Source: Planctomycetota bacterium
GTDB taxonomy: Bacteria > Planctomycetota > Planctomycetia > Pirellulales > Pirellulaceae
Direction of reading: 5' to 3'
Length of the DNA stretch: 5,577 bases
NCBI GenBank assembly: GCA_023430365.1
Contig: JAEZAS010000468.1
Location: 1 to 5,577 of the forward strand
The notes below the pieces were generated by a model. It made no database searches. It saw only the letters and a program-made list of their open reading frames with translations, and was not told the DNA's origin. The translations under genes were made by a program, and so were the position numbers. Below, piece after piece: positions 1 to 5,018 of the stretch. Position 1 is the first letter of the stretch. Every line of letters starts with the position of its first letter.

Positions 1-34
1 AAGGACTTGCAGCCTGGCTGCAGGTCCTTTTTTT
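1..34 (+). terminator. Rho-independent terminator of an upstream gene outside the window
   Basis: A near-perfect inverted repeat (AAGGACTTGCAGCC against GGCTGCAGGTCCTT, with one G-T wobble) forms a stem of about 12 bp around a five-base loop. Seven T residues follow at 28-34. This is the standard intrinsic terminator form for plus-strand transcription, so it probably ends a gene left of the window. Whether it also serves the minus-strand gene that stops at 87 cannot be judged, because the bases beyond position 1 are missing. Confidence 0.85.
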
Positions 35-86
35 GTTGGCTCGGCGGTCGGCGGGACGGTCGCAATTGGCTTAACCGTGCTGCCGG

Positions 87-329
87 CTACGGCGTTTCGC
101 TTCGCTCGACTCGCCTGCTTTGCAGCCTGCCCGCCGCGTAACTCATGGCCATCAGGAGCCACACGAGCAGCGTGCCGATGTAGACCGAAACCGGATCGGC
201 TGGGGCAATGAACGTGCTCAACACGTACCCCGCCAGGCCCAGGCCCGCCAACGTGACGATCGAGGAGGCTCGCCCAGTCGGCCGCGACGGCGAAATGTGA
301 TTCGGCGACCTGTACGGGTTCTCATCCAT
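87..329 (-). CDS. Small two-helix membrane protein with NPYRSP N-terminus, function unknown
   Basis: The product is 80 residues and I do not recognise a functional family. It starts MDENPYRSPN, and NPY-x-SP/AP openings recur in planctomycete hypothetical proteins. A polar, Arg/Ser-rich stretch (about 10-22) is followed by two predicted membrane helices at about 22-41 (IVTLAGLGLAGYVLSTFIA) and 46-67 (VSVYIGTLLVWLLMAMSYAAG), joined by a short APADP loop. A basic and charged tail ends in RRVERSETP. The same frame stays open to an ATG at 386, which would add 19 residues. I prefer the start at 329 because it places the NPY motif at the N-terminus. Neither start has a clear ribosome binding site. 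The gene stands alone, with a terminator for another transcript to its left and a repeat cluster upstream. The composition and the two helices favour a real gene, but its shortness leaves doubt. Confidence 0.6.
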   Translation of the reverse strand: MDENPYRSPNHISPSRPTGRASSIVTLAGLGLAGYVLSTFIAPADPVSVYIGTLLVWLLMAMSYAAGRLQSRRVERSETP

Positions 330-492
330 CCAGGCATTGTAACCGCCGCGCACGCGAAAGCCGCTCTCTGCTATTGGATTGCCCACCCACGACCCACATC
401 AGCCGACGGGTCGCCACCCGCCGGAAAACGACCGAGAGATTCAGCCGCAACAAACCAGGCACACGGATAGGGGATTGGACTCGCCTCGCAAC

Positions 493-530
493 GTCCTGTC
501 GCAGGACTTCCGGCGGATGTGATCCGCCGG
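493..530. repeat. Two adjacent REP-like hairpins
   Basis: Hairpin one is GTCCTG (493-498), loop TCG, CAGGAC (502-507). Hairpin two is a perfect 9-bp stem, CCGGCGGAT (510-518), loop GTG, ATCCGCCGG (522-530). Only two bases separate them. On the minus strand the second hairpin is preceded directly by CTAG, one base away from the GTAG that marks many REP elements. Neither is followed by a T-run, so neither looks like a terminator. They are probably members of dispersed genomic repeat families. Confidence 0.6.
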
Positions 531-600
531 CTAGGTGAGGCCAGTCGCCCGTTGCAGTTCGCTGGGGGCGCCGCTCCGCTTTGTCCCAGTCACCTCGCGC

Positions 601-688
601 CCGGCGAGCGGGAGACGTAAGTCTCCCGGTGAATGGCGCGCAATCGTCGGTCGTAGTTACCGGGACGCTCACGCGTCCCGCTCGCCGG
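601..688. repeat. 88-base inverted doublet of a hairpin repeat (REPIN-like)
   Basis: Two 30-base arms (601-630 and 659-688) lie in inverted orientation around a 28-base spacer and match at 25 of 30 positions. Each arm holds its own hairpin. In the left arm CGGGAGAC pairs with GTCTCCCG (609-628), and in the right arm CGGGACGC pairs with GCGTCCCG (661-680). The outer 12 bases of the arms (601-612 and 677-688) are exact reverse complements, so the whole element can also fold as one long hairpin. Two stem pairs differ between arms by compensatory changes (G-C to C-G and A-T to G-C). A GTAG lies at 653-656, four bases before the right hairpin. Confidence 0.75.
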
Positions 689-966
689 TGGACGAAGTTG
701 TTTATCCGATGAAAAATCCCGCCAAACGCCAAAGGCTGGAAGGTTGTCCACAGCGGCAAAGAGAATCCGTTCGATTTCATCGTGTTGTGCCGTGACTGCG
801 CCAGCAAACAGGATGATGGGCGTCTACTCGGCAGCGGTTAGCGACCTGTCACAAGTCGCGCGGCGCCGGGTTCGCTCTCTCCCTGCGCCAAAATGTGCCA
901 TCGCAAGGAAAGGCCATGTCAATCGCGATCTATGCCACTTAGGCCGGGCAATGCCGAGCGCTTGGC

Positions 967-2058
967 CTACTCCTCCGCCGTCACGCGCGGATACGAGCCG
1001 AGAATTTCCAGGCGGACCGTTTTTCGCCCGAGGCTGGTGAGGGCTGATTTCACTCGGCTGTCGTCGCGGTGGCCTTCGAACTCGACGAAGAACAGGTACT
1101 CGTTCTTCATGTTCGGCATCGGGAATGATTCGATCCAAGTCAGGTTCAGCCGGGCCTTTTTGAAGACGAGCATCGCGTCGGCCAGGGCGCCAGGCTTGTG
1201 GGCCAGCTCGAACATCAGCGACGTCTTGTCCTTGCCGGTGCGGCGGCGTGGCTCGCCGCCGATGATCGCAAACCGGGTGACGTTGTTCTTGTTGTCCTCG
1301 ATGTGGGCGTCGATGACGTTCAGCCCGTAGTGCATCCCCGCCTCGAGGCTGGCGACGGCGGCCGCGCCGGGCTTGTCGGCCGCAATCTGGGCGGCGATCG
1401 CCGTGCTGGTCATCTCGATCATCTTGGCCTGGGGCACGTTCTTGGCCAGCCAATCGCGGCACTGCGAGAGGGCCTGCGGCTTGCTGTAGACCTCGGTCAC
1501 CTCCGAACGGGCGCACTTGCCGAGCAGGTTGTGGTGGATCCGCAATTGCACCTCGCCCGTCACCGGCGTCGGCAGGCGGGCGAACATGTCGAGCGTGTCG
1601 ACGACCCGGCCGTCGGTCGAGTTCTCGATCGGCACCAGGCCGAACTCGACCTGCTTGAACTGCACCGCCTCGAAGACGGCCTTGATCGTGGCCAGCGGCG
1701 TCAGGTTGGGGCTCTCGCCGAACCGGGCGATCGCCGCGAGGTGGCTATAGCTGTACTTGGGGCCGAGGTAGGCGACGCGGATCGGTTTCACCAGGTTGCG
1801 CGCGGCGCCGAGGATCTCGCGATAGATGTGGCGGATCGCTTCTTCGGGAAGCGGGCCCTTGTTGGCTTCCAGGGCCCGGCGAAGCGTTTCCTGCTCTTCC
1901 TGCGGGTGGTAGAGCGGCTGACCGGTCGCCAGGAGCTGATTGCCGAGCTTCTGGGAGGCCTTCGCCCGGTCGGAGAGCAGCTTGAGGAGGTCGCGGTCGA
2001 GGCGCTCCAGTTCCTTGCGGAGGGCGGCGGGAGAAGGGCCGGCAGGCTTCTTCGACAT
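967..2058 (-). CDS. pheA: P-protein: chorismate mutase-like domain, prephenate dehydratase, ACT domain
   Basis: The product is 363 residues and should convert prephenate to phenylpyruvate for phenylalanine synthesis in the cytoplasm. The order is the classic P-protein one: an AroQ-type chorismate mutase helix bundle at about 10-90, prephenate dehydratase at about 94-268, and ACT at about 278-358. Dehydratase signatures are VAYLGPKYSYSHLAA (96-109, close to E. coli GPKGSYSHLAA), VPIENS (142-147), STA (218-220) and NNVTRF (258-263), whose Thr261 matches the catalytic Thr of E. coli PheA. The ACT domain has GALA (290-293) and ESFP (310-313) where E. coli has GALV and ESRP. The mutase domain keeps Arg14, Arg31 and Glu55 but has lost several other catalytic residues (see findings). 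The frame stays open to 2241, but the start at 2058 (MSKKPAG) fits the family N-terminus; the extra residues look non-coding. No clear ribosome binding site precedes it. The gene is alone, divergent from dnaK. Confidence 0.96.
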   Translation of the reverse strand: MSKKPAGPSPAALRKELERLDRDLLKLLSDRAKASQKLGNQLLATGQPLYHPQEEQETLRRALEANKGPLPEEAIRHIYREILGAARNLVKPIRVAYLGPKYSYSHLAAIARFGESPNLTPLATIKAVFEAVQFKQVEFGLVPIENSTDGRVVDTLDMFARLPTPVTGEVQLRIHHNLLGKCARSEVTEVYSKPQALSQCRDWLAKNVPQAKMIEMTSTAIAAQIAADKPGAAAVASLEAGMHYGLNVIDAHIEDNKNNVTRFAIIGGEPRRRTGKDKTSLMFELAHKPGALADAMLVFKKARLNLTWIESFPMPNMKNEYLFFVEFEGHRDDSRVKSALTSLGRKTVRLEILGSYPRVTAEE

Positions 2059-2598
2059 GGTGGAAAGTCTCGTATGAATCCCGGAAAAAAGGGCAGCCAA
2101 CCGGCGTCCCGAGCTTCTCGACCTGCTCCGGACCGCTGCGGATGCCGTGAGCCACTTGTAATGAGGGGCCCGGGCAGTGTCAACCAACGGAGCCGCGGAC
2201 GGAGCCGGGCGGGACCGGCAATTTTGGCAGGGCTCCGACAACCCAGAAAATCGAGCCGCTACGACCGAACCGGCGCCTTGTCAAAATGACAGAGCCAGGG
2301 GGCGGACGAGGGCTTTTGGCAAAGAAATGTGTTTCGGTCCGTGTCGCAAGGTTTTGGAGTATAACGGTTTGCGTCTAGTTGCTTGCGCGGCGGACGCGTC
2401 GGGCACGGTCTTTGCGTTTTCGCCCCCGCGACGGTAAGCACTTGTCAATTCGAAACCGATCGCTAGGGCCCGAGTAGGGCATGTGAGTTGTGGGCTCCGC
2501 TCCGAGGGCCTCCAGCCTCTGTGAACGACAGCGGTCGACGATTCTCTACGTAAATTCAGCGATCAAGACACGCAGACAGAAAGGCAGGGGAGAGCACG
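2059..2598. other. Divergent intergenic region between pheA and dnaK
   Basis: These 540 bases should hold both promoters. No gene is supported; the short open frames on both strands give low-complexity peptides. Candidate promoter parts are weak. A TTGTCA at 2442-2447 lies 16 bases before a poor -10 (TAGGGC, 2464-2469) toward dnaK. A good minus-strand -10 (TATACT, 2363-2358) toward pheA lacks a recognisable -35. I see no CIRCE inverted repeat (TTAGCACTC with GAGTGCTAA) and no convincing sigma-32-type heat-shock promoter. A 7-bp inverted repeat (CGGAGCC 2200-2206, GGCTCCG 2231-2237) sits in the presumed pheA leader, but no Phe-rich leader peptide accompanies it. Confidence 0.5.
2587..2592 (+). 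promoter_or_regulatory. Shine-Dalgarno site of dnaK
   Basis: GGGGAG lies six bases before the ATG at 2599. It is the only clear ribosome binding site among the four genes here, and it fixes the dnaK start, which is also where the family N-terminus begins (MAQGEKIIGIDLGTT). Confidence 0.7.
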
Positions 2599-4542
2599 AT
2601 GGCTCAAGGTGAAAAGATTATCGGTATCGACCTCGGTACCACGAACTCGGTCGTTTCCATCATGGAAGGGACCGAGCCGAAGGTGATTGCAAACGCAGAA
2701 GGCAACCGGCTGACGCCGAGCGTCGTCGCGTTTACCGATCGCGGCGAGACGCTGGTCGGCGAGCCGGCCCGTCGTCAGGCGGTGACCAATCCGGGGCGCA
2801 CGGTCTACTCGGTGAAGCGGTTCATGGGCCGCCGGCACGAGGAAGTGGCGACCGAAGAGAAGATGGTCCCGTACAAGGTGACCGGCGCCGCGTCGGACTA
2901 CGTGAAGATCAAGGCAGGAGATCAGGAGTTCACTCCTCAGGAGATCTCGGCCAAGATCCTGCGCAAGTTGAAGGAAGCCGCCGAGTCGTACCTGGGACAC
3001 AAGGTGAACAAGGCGGTGATCACGGTTCCCGCCTACTTCAACGACGCCCAGCGTCAGGCCACCAAGGACGCCGGCCAGATCGCCGGCCTGGAAGTGGCCC
3101 GCATCATCAACGAGCCGACGGCTGCCGCGCTCGCTTATGGTCTGGACAAGAAGAAGGACGAGAAGATCGTCGTGTTCGACCTGGGTGGCGGTACGTTCGA
3201 CGTCTCGGTGCTGCAGGTTGCCGGTGGCGGCGACGCCGACACCAAGGTGTTCGAGGTGATCAGCACACACGGCGATACGCACCTGGGTGGCGACGACTTC
3301 GACGAGGCGCTCATCAACTACGTCGCGGGCGAGTTCGAAAAGGAAAACGGCATCGATCTCCGCAAGGAGCCGATGGCGCTGCAGCGGTTGCAGGAAGCGT
3401 GCGAGAAGGCCAAGAAGGAGCTCAGCTCGCTGCCGCAGACCGACATCAACCTGCCGTTCATCGCCATCCACAACTCGGTGCCCAAGCACCTGCAGATGAC
3501 GATCACGCGCAGCAAGTTCGAAGAGCTGATCGATCCGCTCGTCGAGCGCTGCCGCGGACCGGTGCTGCAGGCGATGAAGGACGCCAAGCTGTCGCCGAGC
3601 GACATCGACGAGGTGGTGCTCGTCGGTGGTAGCACCCGCGTGCCGAAGGTGCAGCGCCTGGTGAAGGACCTCTTCAACAAAGAGCCTCACAAGGGCGTGA
3701 ATCCGGACGAAGTCGTCGCCGTGGGCGCCGCCGTGCAAGGCAGCGTGCTCGCCGGCGAACGGAAGGACGTGCTGCTGCTCGACGTGACGCCGCTGACCCT
3801 CGGCATCGAGACTGAAGGCGGCGTGCTGACTCCGCTGGTGGAGAAGAACACGACCATTCCGACCGAGAAGAAGAACGTGTTCAGCACGGCTGTCGACAAC
3901 CAGACGGGCGTAACGGTGAAGGTGTTCCAGGGCGAACGCAAGATGGCCGCCGACAACCGGCTGCTCGGCGAGTTCAACCTGGAAGGCATTCCGCCGGCTC
4001 CGCGAGGGATGCCGAAGATTGAGGTGAAGTTTGATATCGACGCGAACGGCATACTCAATGTGTCGGCCAAGGACCTCGGCACCGGCAAGGAGGCGAACGT
4101 CAAGATTCAGCAGTCTTCGGGTCTCTCGAAGGAGGAGATCGAGAAGATGCGTCGAGACGCCGAAGCCCATGCCGACGAGGACAAGCAGAAATTCGAGCTG
4201 GCCACGCTCCGCAACCAGGCGGACAACATGTGCTACTCGCTCGAGAAGATGATGAAGGAGAACGCCGACAAGCTGACCGACGCCGACCGCGATCCGCTGC
4301 AAAAGGCGATCGACAAGGCGCGGGAAACGGCCAAGGGTTCCGACACGGCTGCCATCAAGTCGGCCGTCGAGGAACTCGAGCAGGCCTCGCACGCCTTCGC
4401 CAAGGTGCTCTACGAGCGCGGCGGCGCGGCGGGCGCAGGAGCCGAAGGCGCTGAAGCCGGCGACGCAGGCGGAGCCTCGGCCCAGGCCGGCGGCAAGCCG
4501 GACGACGACGTCATCGAAGGCGAGTTCGAAGTGAAGAAGTAA
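2599..4542 (+). CDS. dnaK: Molecular chaperone DnaK (Hsp70)
   Basis: The product is 647 residues (E. coli DnaK has 638), a cytoplasmic ATP-driven chaperone that binds exposed hydrophobic segments with DnaJ and GrpE as partners. The nucleotide-binding domain (about 5-387) shows the phosphate-1 loop IGIDLGTTNS (8-17), VPAYFNDAQRQATKDAG (143-159), INEPTAAALAYG (170-181), DLGGGTFDVS (194-203) with Thr199 at the autophosphorylation position of E. coli, and GGSTRVPKV (343-351). The interdomain linker is DVLLLDVTPLTLGIE (390-404). The beta substrate-binding domain runs to about 505 (GERKMAADN, PAPRGMPKIEV, DANGILNVSAKD), and the helical lid covers about 509-606. A Gly/Ala-rich disordered tail (608-633) leads to DDDVIEGEFEVKK, equivalent to the conserved acidic C-terminus. 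All hallmark motifs are intact. The gene has its own ribosome binding site and terminator and no grpE or dnaJ beside it, so it is probably monocistronic. Confidence 0.99.
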   Translation: MAQGEKIIGIDLGTTNSVVSIMEGTEPKVIANAEGNRLTPSVVAFTDRGETLVGEPARRQAVTNPGRTVYSVKRFMGRRHEEVATEEKMVPYKVTGAASDYVKIKAGDQEFTPQEISAKILRKLKEAAESYLGHKVNKAVITVPAYFNDAQRQATKDAGQIAGLEVARIINEPTAAALAYGLDKKKDEKIVVFDLGGGTFDVSVLQVAGGGDADTKVFEVISTHGDTHLGGDDFDEALINYVAGEFEKENGIDLRKEPMALQRLQEACEKAKKELSSLPQTDINLPFIAIHNSVPKHLQMTITRSKFEELIDPLVERCRGPVLQAMKDAKLSPSDIDEVVLVGGSTRVPKVQRLVKDLFNKEPHKGVNPDEVVAVGAAVQGSVLAGERKDVLLLDVTPLTLGIETEGGVLTPLVEKNTTIPTEKKNVFSTAVDNQTGVTVKVFQGERKMAADNRLLGEFNLEGIPPAPRGMPKIEVKFDIDANGILNVSAKDLGTGKEANVKIQQSSGLSKEEIEKMRRDAEAHADEDKQKFELATLRNQADNMCYSLEKMMKENADKLTDADRDPLQKAIDKARETAKGSDTAAIKSAVEELEQASHAFAKVLYERGGAAGAGAEGAEAGDAGGASAQAGGKPDDDVIEGEFEVKK

Positions 4543-4569
4543 TACGAGGCGGGCTAGATTCCGCTTCCC

Positions 4570-4622
4570 CTTCGCGCGGTCAGTAGCCGGAACCTAACAG
4601 GTTCCGGAGACCCCGCGCGAGG
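4570..4622 (+). repeat. GTAG REP hairpin nested in a GC stem, dnaK 3' region
   Basis: GTAG (4583-4586) is followed directly by a perfect 8-bp hairpin, CCGGAACC (4587-4594), loop TAACA, GGTTCCGG (4600-4607). This is the layout of REP elements tied to RAYT transposases: GTAG tetranucleotide, then a palindrome. An outer stem, TCGCGCGG (4572-4579) with CCGCGCGA (4613-4620), encloses it. The outer stem can grow by a wobble pair and a C-G pair to 4570/4622. It starts 28 bases after the dnaK stop and has no T-run, so it is not a terminator. Confidence 0.65.
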
Positions 4623-4629
4623 ACGTTGC

Positions 4630-4657
4630 CGTGAGTCCAGCGAAGCGATGGCTCACG
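4630..4657 (+). other. Stem-loop in the dnaK 3' untranslated region
   Basis: CGTGAG (4630-4635) pairs with CTCACG (4652-4657). After a single bulged T, CCA (4637-4639) pairs with TGG (4649-4651), leaving a nine-base loop, GCGAAGCGA. It lies between the REP hairpin and the terminator, so it would be part of the dnaK transcript. Confidence 0.45.
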
Positions 4658-4676
4658 CAGTGTGACATGAATCCAG

Positions 4677-4712
4677 CAGCCCGGCTGTTCCAAACGGCCG
4701 GGCTGTTTTTTT
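4677..4712 (+). terminator. Rho-independent terminator of dnaK
   Basis: A 9-bp GC-rich stem (CAGCCCGGC 4677-4685 with GCCGGGCTG 4697-4705) extends inward through a wobble pair and three more pairs to a three-base loop. Seven T residues follow at 4706-4712. It lies 134 bases after the dnaK stop, giving an mRNA 3' untranslated region of about 170 bases. Confidence 0.9.
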
Positions 4713-4749
4713 GCGTGGGGGCTGCGAATCGCGAAGAAGACGGGGTTCG

Positions 4750-4791
4750 TACTGAGTACTGAGTACTGAGGAGTCGGGAGTCGGAAGTCGG
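4750..4791. repeat. Six consecutive 7-base tandem repeats of two related kinds
   Basis: Three perfect TACTGAG units (4750-4770) run straight into GAGTCGG, GAGTCGG and AAGTCGG (4771-4791). All six units are 7 bases with no gap. The tract lies in non-coding DNA between the dnaK terminator and the REPIN-like element. Confidence 0.85.
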
Positions 4792-4807
4792 TGCGGAAGG
4801 TGGTTTC

Positions 4808-4832
4808 CTATGGCAAGGAAGAAAGGATCAGC
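4808..4832. repeat. Left direct repeat flanking the REPIN-like element; orphan copy of a gene end
   Basis: This 25-base segment matches 4994-5018 at 24 of 25 positions, offset by 186 bases. Read on the minus strand it encodes the same last residues, LILSSLP, plus a TAG stop as the membrane protein gene ending at 4994. Here it has no gene attached. Confidence 0.85.
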
Positions 4833-4855
4833 GGGGTAGGGCAGGCTCCTGCCTG

Positions 4856-4897
4856 CCGATTACCGACGATCTCCCACCGATTGCCGGCGACCTCCCA
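4856..4897. repeat. 21-base tandem duplication inside the REPIN-like element
   Basis: Units 4856-4876 and 4877-4897 both begin CCGATT and end CTCCCA. They match at 18 of 21 positions, and all three differences are transitions (A/G, A/G, T/C). The first unit overlaps the last base pairs of the left REP hairpin. Confidence 0.75.
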
Positions 4898-4943
4898 CGC
4901 TTGTATCCAATGAAGATAAAAACGTAGACGCCCGCGTGTTCGT

Positions 4944-4959
4944 GGTTGAGATCTCAACC
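4944..4959. repeat. 16-base perfect palindrome GGTTGAGATCTCAACC
   Basis: The two 8-base halves are exact reverse complements centred on GATC, with no spacer. It lies within the REPIN-like element, eight bases before the right REP arm. It could be a dimer-binding site or part of the element's fold; nothing in the sequence decides between these. Confidence 0.6.
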
Positions 4960-4993
4960 GATTTGCTCGGCAGGCGGGAGCCTGCCCTACTTA

Positions 4994-5018
4994 CTACGGC
5001 AAGGAAGAAAGGATCAGC
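4994..5018. repeat. Right direct repeat flanking the REPIN-like element, at the 3' end of a gene
   Basis: This is the partner of 4808-4832 (24 of 25 identical; the match extends to 26 of 28 if 4991-4993 is included, which then abuts the element end at 4990). It forms the last codons and stop of the membrane protein gene. Confidence 0.85.

Larger units (their letters stand above)
330..966. other. 637-base intergenic space with a hairpin-repeat cluster
   Basis: No convincing gene lies here. Open frames crossing it on both strands translate to Arg/Pro/Ser-rich peptides without domain logic, and they run through palindromic repeats. The structured part is 490-690: two hairpins at 493-507 and 510-530, and an inverted doublet at 601-688, each listed separately. 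Bases 689-966 show no strong hairpin, no tRNA and no recognisable promoter. No intrinsic terminator with a U-run is visible downstream of pheA; only a weak 6-bp pairing (940-945 with 964-969) spans its stop codon. Confidence 0.7.
4836..4990. mobile_element. 155-base REPIN-like element: two inverted GTAG REPs
   Basis: The 24-base ends (4836-4859 and 4967-4990) are inverted repeats matching at 23 of 24 positions. Read inward, each end is GTAG followed by a 7-bp hairpin, GGCAGGC, loop TCCT or TCCC, GCCTGCC. GTAG followed by a palindrome is the signature of REPs recognised by RAYT (TnpA-REP) transposases, and two inverted REPs make a REPIN. No transposase lies in the window, so movement would be in trans. 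The interior carries a 21-base tandem duplication and a 16-base palindrome. No gene is supported inside. Confidence 0.75.

Noticed and set aside
743..751. TTGTCCACA, resembling a DnaA box (TTATCCACA)
   Set aside because: It is a single site with a mismatch at a conserved position and no further boxes or AT-rich unwinding region nearby.
322..807. Minus- and plus-strand open frames across the 330-800 spacer
   Set aside because: They run through palindromic repeats, are Arg/Pro/Ser-rich and show no domain or helix pattern; chance open frames in GC-rich DNA.
2200..2237. Inverted repeat in the presumed pheA leader as a phenylalanine attenuator
   Set aside because: There is no U-run, no alternative pairing partner that I can see and no short leader peptide rich in Phe codons.
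1198..2289. A 363-residue plus-strand open frame opposite pheA
   Set aside because: It mirrors the pheA codons, is repetitive in Leu/Arg/Gly/Asp, and has no motif; the minus strand carries all the PheA signatures.
2563..4392. A 609-residue open frame antisense to almost all of dnaK
   Set aside because: Long antisense frames opposite hsp70/dnaK genes are a known artefact of codon bias; the spurious 'NAD-specific glutamate dehydrogenase' annotation arose this way. The peptide is Leu/His/Arg-rich with no domain motifs, while the sense strand encodes a complete DnaK.
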